Assembly (NCBI GenBank): GCA_015494595.1
Contig: WGAX01000057.1
Span: 1 to 7,246, forward strand
Origin: Nitratiruptor sp.
Lineage (GTDB): Bacteria > Campylobacterota > Campylobacteria > Campylobacterales > Nitratiruptoraceae
DNA: 7,246 nucleotides
Reading direction: 5' to 3'
Positions 1 through 5,308 of the stretch are shown in pieces. Made by a program: the position numbers and the translations under genes. Numbering within the stretch: position 1 is the first letter of the stretch; each line of letters starts with the position of its first letter. The notes under the pieces were generated by a model that did not search any database, was not told the DNA's origin, and saw only the letters and a list, made by a program, of their open reading frames with translations.

Positions 1-627
1 TACAAAGCTCTCAAACTCGCTTATTTTGACAACACCAAGTTTTGGAGTAAGGGTAGTAAACTCATAATTGGCAATCTCTGGCTTTGCGTTAGAAATTGTA
101 GCAATAAGCGTAGATTTGCCTACATTTGGAAATCCTACTAATCCCACATCGGCTATAAGTTTTAGCTCCAAGCGGATATGGCGCTCTTTGCCAGGAAGTC
201 CGGGTTGAGCGTAGGTTGGGCGCTGATTGGAAGCACTTTTAAAGTGCCAGTTGCCTTTGCCTCCTTTGCCACCTTTTAAAAAGAGTACTTTTTGCCCATC
301 CTCTACCAGATCCAAAAGCAGCTCATTAGTTGTAGCGTCAAAAACTTGCGTACCGGGAGGCACTATGAGAATCAGATCTTCGCCCTTTTTGCCATGCTTT
401 TTTCTACCTTCTCCCCCTCTCCCATTTTTGGCTTTGAGAACCCTTTTGCCTTTATAGTGCGCAAGCGTATGGGTATTTTTATCCACTACAAAGTAAACAT
501 CACCTCCATCGCCACCATCACCTCCATCAGGACCCCCTTTGGGAACAAACTTTTCTCTGCGAAAACTAACAGCCCCAGCTCCCCCTTTGCCAGAGTGCAC
601 AACAAGCTCAACATTATCGATAAACAT
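1..627 (-). CDS. obg: Obg/CgtA GTPase, ribosome assembly (C-terminus beyond window)
   Basis: Obg is a GTPase that acts in the cytoplasm on assembly of the large ribosomal subunit and is linked to stress responses. The 209 visible residues begin MFIDNVELVVHSGKGGAGAV, the start of the glycine-rich Obg fold, with repeated GG motifs such as GGPDGGDGGDGGDV (about residues 32-45) and GGKGGKGNWHF further on. The P-loop GFPNVGKS is at residues 165-172, the usual family position, and the switch I region with TTLTPKLGVV is at about 191-200. The window ends before the DxPG motif, so this is an intact gene cut by the edge (family proteins are at least about 340 aa). The start at 627 has an AGGAAA ribosome binding site upstream. 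It is the last visible gene of the rplU-rpmA-obg cluster, 59 bp after rpmA. Identification is firm. Confidence 0.97.
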   Translation of the reverse strand, partial: MFIDNVELVVHSGKGGAGAVSFRREKFVPKGGPDGGDGGDGGDVYFVVDKNTHTLAHYKGKRVLKAKNGRGGEGRKKHGKKGEDLILIVPPGTQVFDATTNELLLDLVEDGQKVLFLKGGKGGKGNWHFKSASNQRPTYAQPGLPGKERHIRLELKLIADVGLVGFPNVGKSTLIATISNAKPEIANYEFTTLTPKLGVVKISEFESFV

Positions 628-666
628 TACTATTTCCTATGTGGTAAAAAAGAGGTAAATGAAGAG

Positions 667-686
667 TTTTGGGCAAAAGCCCAAAA
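667..686 (-). terminator. Intercistronic hairpin between rpmA and obg
   Basis: A perfect inverted repeat has 8-bp arms (TTTTGGGC and GCCCAAAA) around a 4-base loop, and it begins directly after the rpmA stop codon. On the minus-strand transcript the stem forms immediately downstream of rpmA and about 40 bases before the obg start. No run of U follows the stem, so it is not a standard intrinsic terminator. It could act as an inefficient terminator, or as a 3' stabiliser or processing point that keeps L27 expression above Obg. The structure is seen directly; its role is inferred. Confidence 0.45.
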
Positions 687-944
687 TTAACTGGCAGGAT
701 AGACTGAGACTTTTTGGCGCTTTTTATCGTAACGCTCAAACTTCACATATCCATCAATAAGCGCATAGATAGTGTGATCTTTTCCAAGTCCTACATTGTT
801 GCCAGGATGCACTTTGGTGCCTCTTTGGCGAATGATAATATTACCAGCTCGTACAAACTCACCACCAAATTTTTTTACACCAAGTCTACGACCCGCACTA
901 TCGCGGTTATTCTGTGTACTTCCTTGACCTTTCTTGTGAGCCAT
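687..944 (-). CDS. rpmA: 50S ribosomal protein L27
   Basis: This 85-aa protein of the large ribosomal subunit has an N-terminal tail that reaches toward the peptidyl-transferase centre. It begins MAHKKGQGSTQNNRDSAGRR and continues with LGVKKFGGEFVRAGNIIIRQRGTKVHPG in two contiguous stretches, all hallmark L27 sequence, and its length is normal for the family. The N-terminus starts directly at MAHKK, without the cleavable extension known from Firmicutes. A strong AGGAGA ribosome binding site precedes the start. The gene is 9 bp downstream of rplU, so the two are almost certainly co-transcribed, and a hairpin separates it from obg. Identification is secure. Confidence 0.98.
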   Translation of the reverse strand: MAHKKGQGSTQNNRDSAGRRLGVKKFGGEFVRAGNIIIRQRGTKVHPGNNVGLGKDHTIYALIDGYVKFERYDKKRQKVSVYPAS

Positions 945-953
945 CTCTTCTCC

Positions 954-1262
954 TTATGCGTTAATAGCCGTAATCTTTACACGGGTAAAATCTCTTCTAA
1001 AGCCTCTTTTTACTTTAGAGTCTTTTCTTCTTCTTTTTTTGAAGATAATTACCTTTTTAGCTCTACCCTCATTAATAACTTCGCCCTCAACAACTGCCCC
1101 CTCTACATAAGGGCTTCCTATCTTAAGCTCTCCGTTATCTACAGCAAGAACCTCTTTAAACTCCACTTTTGTCTTTGGCTCAAGCCCCATCTTATCAAAA
1201 AGAATTATATCACCCTCTTTGACTTTGTATTGCTTTCCGCCATTTTTGATAATCGCATACAT
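954..1262 (-). CDS. rplU: 50S ribosomal protein L21
   Basis: L21 is a 23S rRNA-binding protein of the large subunit. From the ATG at 1262 it is 102 aa, the usual family length, and begins MYAIIKNGGKQYKV, the conserved L21 N-terminus. The basic C-terminal region FKKRRRKDSKVKRGFRR followed by FTRVKITAI is the rRNA-binding signature. An upstream in-frame ATG at 1271 would add only MSR. I prefer 1262 because an AAGGA site lies 8 bases before it, whereas that same AAGGA would abut the 1271 ATG. The gene leads the L21-L27-Obg cluster, with a candidate promoter in the gap after ridA. Identification is secure; the start is fairly sure. Confidence 0.97.
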   Translation of the reverse strand: MYAIIKNGGKQYKVKEGDIILFDKMGLEPKTKVEFKEVLAVDNGELKIGSPYVEGAVVEGEVINEGRAKKVIIFKKRRRKDSKVKRGFRRDFTRVKITAINA

Positions 1263-1270
1263 CCTACTCA

Positions 1271-1275
1271 TCCTT
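1271..1275 (-). promoter_or_regulatory. Ribosome binding site deciding the rplU start
   Basis: AAGGA on the minus strand lies 8 bases upstream of the ATG at 1262. It directly abuts the alternative ATG at 1271, which is too close for initiation there. It therefore supports the MYAII start of L21. Confidence 0.65.
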
Positions 1276-1296
1276 GCCTGTACTTTTTGGTTCGCA

Positions 1297-1302
1297 ATAG
1301 TA
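1297..1302 (-). promoter_or_regulatory. Candidate -10 of the rplU-rpmA-obg promoter
   Basis: The minus strand reads TACTAT within an AT-rich stretch between the ridA stop and rplU, about 35 bases before the L21 start codon. Initiation about 7 bases downstream would give a leader of roughly 28 bases that includes the AAGGA site. No clear -35 is visible, which is normal for Campylobacterota sigma-70 promoters. Read-through from ridA is equally possible. Confidence 0.35.
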
Positions 1303-1325
1303 GCAAAAATTATGTTAAGAGAAGT

Positions 1326-1703
1326 TTAAACTTTTGCGATAGCATCAATCTCCACCAAAGCCCCTTTAGGGAGCTCTTTGACTGCTACGGTACTGCGTGC
1401 AGGTTTATGCTCTTTAAAAAACTCTTCATAAATACTATTAACTACTCCAAAATCCTCCATATTGACTAGGAAAATAGTGGTTTTAACAACCTTTTGCATT
1501 GAGCTGCCTGCAGCCTCCAAAACTGCTTGAAGATTTTGCAGCACCTGCTCTGTTTGCTCCTCTACTCCTTTACTCAGTACTTCATCGCTACCATTTGGCA
1601 AAAGAGCAATTTGTCCAGAAGTAAATATAAACTCTCCTACTTTTATAGCCTGTGAATAGGGACCAATTGCTGCTGGAGCACTTGTTGTGCTTATGGCTTG
1701 CAT
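1326..1703 (-). CDS. ridA: RidA (YjgF/YER057c/UK114) 2-iminobutanoate/2-iminopropanoate deaminase
   Basis: RidA hydrolyses reactive enamine/imine intermediates made by PLP enzymes such as threonine dehydratase, protecting amino-acid metabolism in the cytoplasm. From the ATG at 1703 it is 125 aa, a typical length. Family motifs are present: GPYSQAI (residues 14-20), FTSGQI (27-32), the catalytic-arginine motif PARSTV with R103 (equivalent to Arg105 of the E. coli protein), and VEIDAIA with E118 (equivalent to Glu120). An in-frame ATG 33 bases upstream would add MINLKHLKGNK. I reject it because AAAGGA lies 6 bases before 1703 and homologues start near here. The gene is divergent from the amidohydrolase and 54-63 bp upstream of rplU. 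RidA hexamers or trimers are typical of the family; that is not visible here. Confidence 0.95.
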   Translation of the reverse strand: MQAISTTSAPAAIGPYSQAIKVGEFIFTSGQIALLPNGSDEVLSKGVEEQTEQVLQNLQAVLEAAGSSMQKVVKTTIFLVNMEDFGVVNSIYEEFFKEHKPARSTVAVKELPKGALVEIDAIAKV

Positions 1704-1730
1704 TTTATTTCCTTTTAAATGTTTTAGGTT

Positions 1731-1737
1731 TATCATA
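1731..1737. promoter_or_regulatory. Overlapping divergent -10 elements (ridA / amidohydrolase)
   Basis: The 52-bp gap between the two divergent start codons holds a near-symmetric core, TTATCATAA (1730-1738). It reads TATCAT at 1731-1736 on the plus strand and TATGAT at 1737-1732 on the minus strand. Predicted starts would give leaders of about 13 bases toward the amidohydrolase and about 22 bases toward ridA, both just long enough to hold the ribosome binding sites. The gap is too short for two fully separate promoters, so a shared bidirectional element is the simplest reading. Confidence 0.45.
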
Positions 1738-1755
1738 AGAAAAAAAGGCTTTAAA

Positions 1756-2943
1756 ATGGATAAAGAGACTCTGAAAAAATCGCTCTTTCAAACAATTGAT
1801 TCACTCAAAGACAAAGTCATCAAAGTGCGACGAGACATTCACAAACACCCAGAGCTCTCAGGGCATGAAGAGCATACCAAATATCTGGTCAAAGGGATTT
1901 TAGAGTTTGAGGGACTGCAGATCAAAGAGTTTTCTGATCATTATGGACTAATCGCAGATATTGTGGTAGATAAAAAAAAGCCCTTTGTTGCTATTAGAGC
2001 AGATATGGATGCACTACCCATAGAGGAGCAGACCAAAAAGCCCTATGCTTCTGAAGTCAAAGGGGTGATGCACGCCTGCGGACACGATGCCCACACCGCT
2101 ATAGCAGTTGGGGCAGCGATTGCATGTAATACTCATAAAGATAAACTGCCCGGTAATATTCGCTTCATTTTTCAGCCCTCAGAAGAGAGCAATCAAGGAG
2201 GTAGTGAGGAGCTGATTCGTGATGGTGCATTAGAAAATGTCAAAGCAATCTTTGGGCTGCATGTCTATCCCTATTTAATGACAGGACAGATTGGATATAA
2301 GTATGGGGTAATGATGGCAAGTGCAGATACCTTTACCATAGAAATATTTGGCAAAAGTGCTCATGGAGCTAGGCCTCATGAAGGAGTAGATGCGATCCTT
2401 ACTGCTGCAATGTGCGTCAATTCCCTCAATCACATAATCTCAAGGCGTATCGATCCCCTCCATCCTGCTGTTATTAGTCTTGGTACAATTGAGGGAGGAA
2501 AAGCACCCAATGTAATATGCGATCATGTCAAACTCACTGGGACCGTACGCACCGTCAATGAGCAGGTGCGTAACAAAATTCCAAAAATGATGGAAGAGAG
2601 CATTAAAGGAATTACCCACTCAATGGGAGCGGAGTATAACTTCTCCTATGAGTTTGGCCAGCCGGAGCTTATTAATGATGACAAGATGGTTGATGTGATT
2701 GTGCAAGAAGCAAAAAAGATAATAGGAGAGAAAAATGTTATAGATTTACAAGATCCCGTTATGGGAGGAGAGGATTTTAGTAGGTATTTACAGATTGTGC
2801 CGGGAGCTTTTTTTAGGCTAGGGATTTGCAATCCCAAAAAGGGTACTTGCGTCTCACAACACAATCCACATTTTGATGTGGATGAGGATGCATTGCCAAT
2901 TGGGATGAAGATCCTTAGCGCTGCAGCTATAGAGGTGATGTAA
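1756..2943 (+). CDS. M20D-family metallo-amidohydrolase (N-acyl-L-amino acid / hippurate type)
   Basis: This is a zinc-type (di-metal) hydrolase of the family that cleaves N-acyl amino acids, such as hippuricase, aminoacylase, IAA-amino-acid hydrolase and N-acetyl-diaminopimelate deacetylase. From the ATG at 1756 it is 395 aa, a normal length. Likely metal ligands and catalytic residues are seen in order: RADMDALPI (81-89), MHACGHDAHT with C108 and H110, FQPSEE with E143/E144, H169 in GLHVYPY, and H369 in QHNPHFDVDE. The lid/dimerisation domain covers about 188-300 and includes GKSAHGARPHEGVDA. MGGEDFS (336-342) is the usual late motif. No signal peptide is seen, so it is probably cytoplasmic. 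The start at 1756 removes an unconvincing hydrophobic leader that would overlap ridA, and AAAAGG lies 7 bases upstream. Its TAA overlaps the next ATG. The true substrate is not readable from sequence; a hipO label would be a guess. Confidence 0.93.
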   Translation: MDKETLKKSLFQTIDSLKDKVIKVRRDIHKHPELSGHEEHTKYLVKGILEFEGLQIKEFSDHYGLIADIVVDKKKPFVAIRADMDALPIEEQTKKPYASEVKGVMHACGHDAHTAIAVGAAIACNTHKDKLPGNIRFIFQPSEESNQGGSEELIRDGALENVKAIFGLHVYPYLMTGQIGYKYGVMMASADTFTIEIFGKSAHGARPHEGVDAILTAAMCVNSLNHIISRRIDPLHPAVISLGTIEGGKAPNVICDHVKLTGTVRTVNEQVRNKIPKMMEESIKGITHSMGAEYNFSYEFGQPELINDDKMVDVIVQEAKKIIGEKNVIDLQDPVMGGEDFSRYLQIVPGAFFRLGICNPKKGTCVSQHNPHFDVDEDALPIGMKILSAAAIEVM

Positions 2944-4415
2944 TGAAAAACCAGATAACAATACAAGTGCCAAGTGATATGCTCTATTGGCAAATGGTTG
3001 AAGCCTTTTACGATAAGCTCATTGAGAGTATCAATTTTGCTAAAAAGGAGGCAAAGGAGCTAAAATCTGCTCTTTATGAGCTTTTTGAAAACAGTGTAGT
3101 ACATGCATACAAAGAGGAAGAGGGCTTTATAACAATCAAGATTACCATTTTTCATAACGCTTTAGAGATTGATGTGCATGACAAAGGGATGCCGGTTGAC
3201 CCAAAAATAATCAAAGCAGTGCCAATTGATCTGCACTATAAAAATAGAGGACTTAATCGCGTTTATCAACTTGTGGATGACTTTGCCTTTCACAATCTAG
3301 GATTGGGAGGCAAAAAGTTTACCATTATTAAATATGCCCCTTACTCTTTGCAGCTGCACCATACCCAAGGGTACTACAGCGATATACTAGACGACTTTAC
3401 TGAAGATCTTAAAAAGAGTTTGAGCCAAAAGTTGGTAATACGCACCTTTAAAGAGGGGGATGAGGTGTGGATTCCTAAACTTTTATATAAAAACTACGGC
3501 TATACCTATTTTAAAGATATTTTCTACTATCCAGAAAAGATTTTGCAAAAGGAAAGAAGCGGTGCAGTACTCTCAATTGTAGCAGAAGTAGAGGGACAGA
3601 TTGTAGGACATTTTGCACTAGTAAGGCTTCCCAAATCCAATATTGCAGAGATTGGTATAGCAGTGGTAGACCCCAATTATAAGGGTATGGGTATTATGAA
3701 AAAGATGTTTGAGCTTCTGTTACAAAAAGCTAAAGAGCTTGGGCTTGACGCTCTTTTTGGAGAGGCTATTACTTTTCATCCCTACTCCCAAAGAGCAAAC
3801 GCTAGGTATGGCTTTAAAACTAGCGCACTACTGCTTGGTGAAATTCACCATATGGTACGCCTCAAAGATCACCCCTACCCTTTTAAGGATAAACGAGGAG
3901 CGGTAGCAGTAGAGTATAAACTTTTTAAAAAAGAGCCCAAAAGACTTTTCATTCCAAAATATTATAAGGATATGATTACCAAAACCTATAATTTCTTTGA
4001 AATCTCTTATCAAGAAGCCATCCCCTCCTCCTCTCCTACTACAATAATTGAGGTAGTACATGATAAAAGTTTTGCTATTGCTACCATTATTATCGATAAG
4101 AGCAACGAGGAGTTTGAAAAAGAGTTTAAAATAGCCTTTGATGAAGCTCTTACAAAGCATCCCGATATGATCTATGCAGATATCAATCTAGAAAATGTGG
4201 CAGATATAGACAGTGTCGTTGCTATACTGCACACTTTTGGCTTTTTCTATGCCGGCGTGCTCTTTTTAAGAAGAGAAGGCAGGGACTATCTGCGAATGCA
4301 ATTTGAAGCAAGTGAGAGGATAGAGGAAGAGAAGATTGTATGTTACAGCGATTTTTGCAAAGAGCTGCATCACTATATTTTGGAGGATAAAAGAAAAGTT
4401 TATAAGAATATTTAA
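2943..4415 (+). CDS. RsbW-like ATPase domain fused to GNAT acyltransferase, with C-terminal GNAT-like region
   Basis: This 490-aa multidomain protein has an N-terminal part (about 1-132) that matches the GHKL/RsbW anti-sigma-factor kinase fold. It has an N-box ELFENSVVHAY with E46 and N50 (compare ExxxNAVxHAY), a G1 box IDVHDKGMPVDP with D80 and G82, the G2-like NRGLNRVYQLVDDF (101-114), and a final LGLGGKKFTIIK (119-130). Residues about 163-300 are a GNAT fold: VIRTFKEGD at the start, a conserved strand AEIGIAVVD, the CoA-binding turn DPNYKGMG (243-250), and NARYGF (286-291). The C-terminal region (about 320-490) ends in TFGFFYAGVLFLRREGRDYL and appears to be a degenerate second GNAT-like half. 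There is no signal peptide or membrane segment. The start overlaps the amidohydrolase stop (TAATG), implying translational coupling. Domain calls are good; substrate, partner and whether ATP is hydrolysed are unknown. Confidence 0.85.
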   Translation: MKNQITIQVPSDMLYWQMVEAFYDKLIESINFAKKEAKELKSALYELFENSVVHAYKEEEGFITIKITIFHNALEIDVHDKGMPVDPKIIKAVPIDLHYKNRGLNRVYQLVDDFAFHNLGLGGKKFTIIKYAPYSLQLHHTQGYYSDILDDFTEDLKKSLSQKLVIRTFKEGDEVWIPKLLYKNYGYTYFKDIFYYPEKILQKERSGAVLSIVAEVEGQIVGHFALVRLPKSNIAEIGIAVVDPNYKGMGIMKKMFELLLQKAKELGLDALFGEAITFHPYSQRANARYGFKTSALLLGEIHHMVRLKDHPYPFKDKRGAVAVEYKLFKKEPKRLFIPKYYKDMITKTYNFFEISYQEAIPSSSPTTIIEVVHDKSFAIATIIIDKSNEEFEKEFKIAFDEALTKHPDMIYADINLENVADIDSVVAILHTFGFFYAGVLFLRREGRDYLRMQFEASERIEEEKIVCYSDFCKELHHYILEDKRKVYKNI

Positions 4416-4427
4416 TAAGCAATATGC

Positions 4428-4433
4428 TACAAT
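4428..4433 (+). promoter_or_regulatory. Extended -10 promoter of the DUF2231 gene
   Basis: TACAAT at 4428-4433 is preceded by TGC, giving the extended -10 form TGnTACAAT. It sits 27 bases before the chosen start codon. Initiation near 4440 would leave a leader of about 20 bases carrying AAAGGA. The -35 region is only AT-rich. This suggests the DUF2231 gene can be transcribed separately from the upstream pair. Confidence 0.5.
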
Positions 4434-4448
4434 GTTTAAAAACAAATG

Positions 4449-4454
4449 AAAGGA
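4449..4454 (+). promoter_or_regulatory. Ribosome binding site deciding the DUF2231 start
   Basis: AAAGGA lies 6 bases before the ATG at 4461. The alternative in-frame ATG at 4446 lies upstream of this site and has no comparable site of its own, so 4461 is preferred. Confidence 0.7.
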
Positions 4455-4460
4455 TCTCCT

Positions 4461-5294
4461 ATGCAAGAGTTAATTACACTTCTTGATGGCCTTAAACTGC
4501 CTATTCACATCCCTTTGCTGATGCATCCAGTTGCAGTGCATTTTGCGATTGCCCTGCCTATTATTGCCCTTTTGTTAGAAGTGAGCAATATATTTGTCAA
4601 AAGAAAGTGTGTGGGTGTTATCTCATCGCTATTGCTTTTTCTAGCAGCTTTTGTCTATTTAGCAGCCTTTTTTACAGGCAAAAATGATGGAAGCGAAGCC
4701 TATTCGCTTTTAAGTGCTGCTGGCAAAGAGGAGCTTAAAGAGCATAAAATGCTTGGCATCTATCTTGTTTATGGCGCTGCTGCTATTTTCATACTCAAAC
4801 TCATTTTTGCTGCAATAAGTAGCAGAATTGCTAAAATTATTTTTACTATATTGCTAGCAGTTTTTGTAGGCTTTGCACTTAAACAGGGTAAAGAGGGTGG
4901 CCAGCTTGTCTACAAATATGGTGCCAATGTGCAAGCAGTAAGCGCTATGGATGATAAAGTTATGGAGCTTGAAGATGAGCTTGATAGCTGTAAAGAGAAA
5001 CTCAAAAAAGATACTTCAGCAGCCAAGTCAACACCTGCACCAAAAGCAGAAGAGAAACCTGTACAAAGTAATGCTAGCTCAGAAAAAAAATCTGCCAGCA
5101 GCAGTGTAGCAGAAAGTAGTAGCGAGGCTGCACAAAGCTCTGAAGCAAATACTACACAAGAGATTACAGTTCCAGCTTCTCCAATCCAAGAAAAGGCTAA
5201 AGAGGCTTTAGAGCAGATCAAAGGAGCAGCACAAAAGATGCAAAATACACTTCAAGAAACAACCACGCAACCACTCCCATCATCCAACGAGTAG
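4461..5294 (+). CDS. DUF2231 four-helix membrane protein with low-complexity C-terminal tail
   Basis: This 277-aa protein has four predicted membrane helices at about residues 18-45, 51-71, 98-119 and 124-140. It carries the DUF2231 signature LLMHPVAVHFAIALP (H22, P23, H27), FTGKNDG between helices 2 and 3, H95 at the start of helix 3, and the closing motif GGQLVYKYGANV (146-157). The histidines in or next to helices are reminiscent of haem ligands, but that is inference. After the domain come a heptad-rich segment (about 163-184, likely coiled coil) and roughly 90 residues rich in Ala, Ser, Glu, Lys and Gln. Most family members are much shorter, so the tail is the unusual part. The gene has its own promoter and ends convergently with dapE. 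The molecular function of DUF2231 is not established to my knowledge. Confidence 0.85.
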   Translation: MQELITLLDGLKLPIHIPLLMHPVAVHFAIALPIIALLLEVSNIFVKRKCVGVISSLLLFLAAFVYLAAFFTGKNDGSEAYSLLSAAGKEELKEHKMLGIYLVYGAAAIFILKLIFAAISSRIAKIIFTILLAVFVGFALKQGKEGGQLVYKYGANVQAVSAMDDKVMELEDELDSCKEKLKKDTSAAKSTPAPKAEEKPVQSNASSEKKSASSSVAESSSEAAQSSEANTTQEITVPASPIQEKAKEALEQIKGAAQKMQNTLQETTTQPLPSSNE

Positions 5295-5308
5295 CCTTAA
5301 GGCTACTC
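5289..5308. terminator. Palindrome shared by two convergent stop codons
   Basis: A perfect 20-bp palindrome (8-bp arms GAGTAGCC / GGCTACTC around TTAA) spans the 8-bp gap between the convergent DUF2231 gene and dapE. Each arm contains the last codon GAG and the stop TAG of one gene. In RNA it forms the same hairpin from either strand, consistent with a bidirectional terminator or 3'-end stabiliser. No U-run follows on either side, so intrinsic termination efficiency is uncertain. Confidence 0.5.

Noticed and set aside
227..690. Two plus-strand open frames opposite obg
   Set aside because: Both lie over the conserved Obg fold on the other strand, and their proline/serine-rich translations are the complement of its glycine-rich codons.
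714..1469. 251-codon open frame on the plus strand across rpmA, rplU and ridA
   Set aside because: It is antisense to three certain genes, the translation is Ser/Leu/Phe-rich with no domain, and no ribosome binding site precedes it. It is a shadow of AT-rich minus-strand genes.
1687..1755. Upstream in-frame start adding 23 residues to the amidohydrolase
   Set aside because: It would overlap the ridA coding sequence and add a non-conserved hydrophobic stretch. The ATG at 1756 has a ribosome binding site and gives normal family length.
2646..2993. 115-codon minus-strand frame spanning the amidohydrolase/fusion junction
   Set aside because: It is antisense to conserved motifs (MGGEDFS, HNPHFDVDE) and has no coding signature of its own.
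5052..5160. Possible tandem repeat in the Ala/Ser/Glu-rich tail of the DUF2231 protein
   Set aside because: I could find no fixed repeat unit at DNA or protein level; it is low complexity rather than a tandem array.
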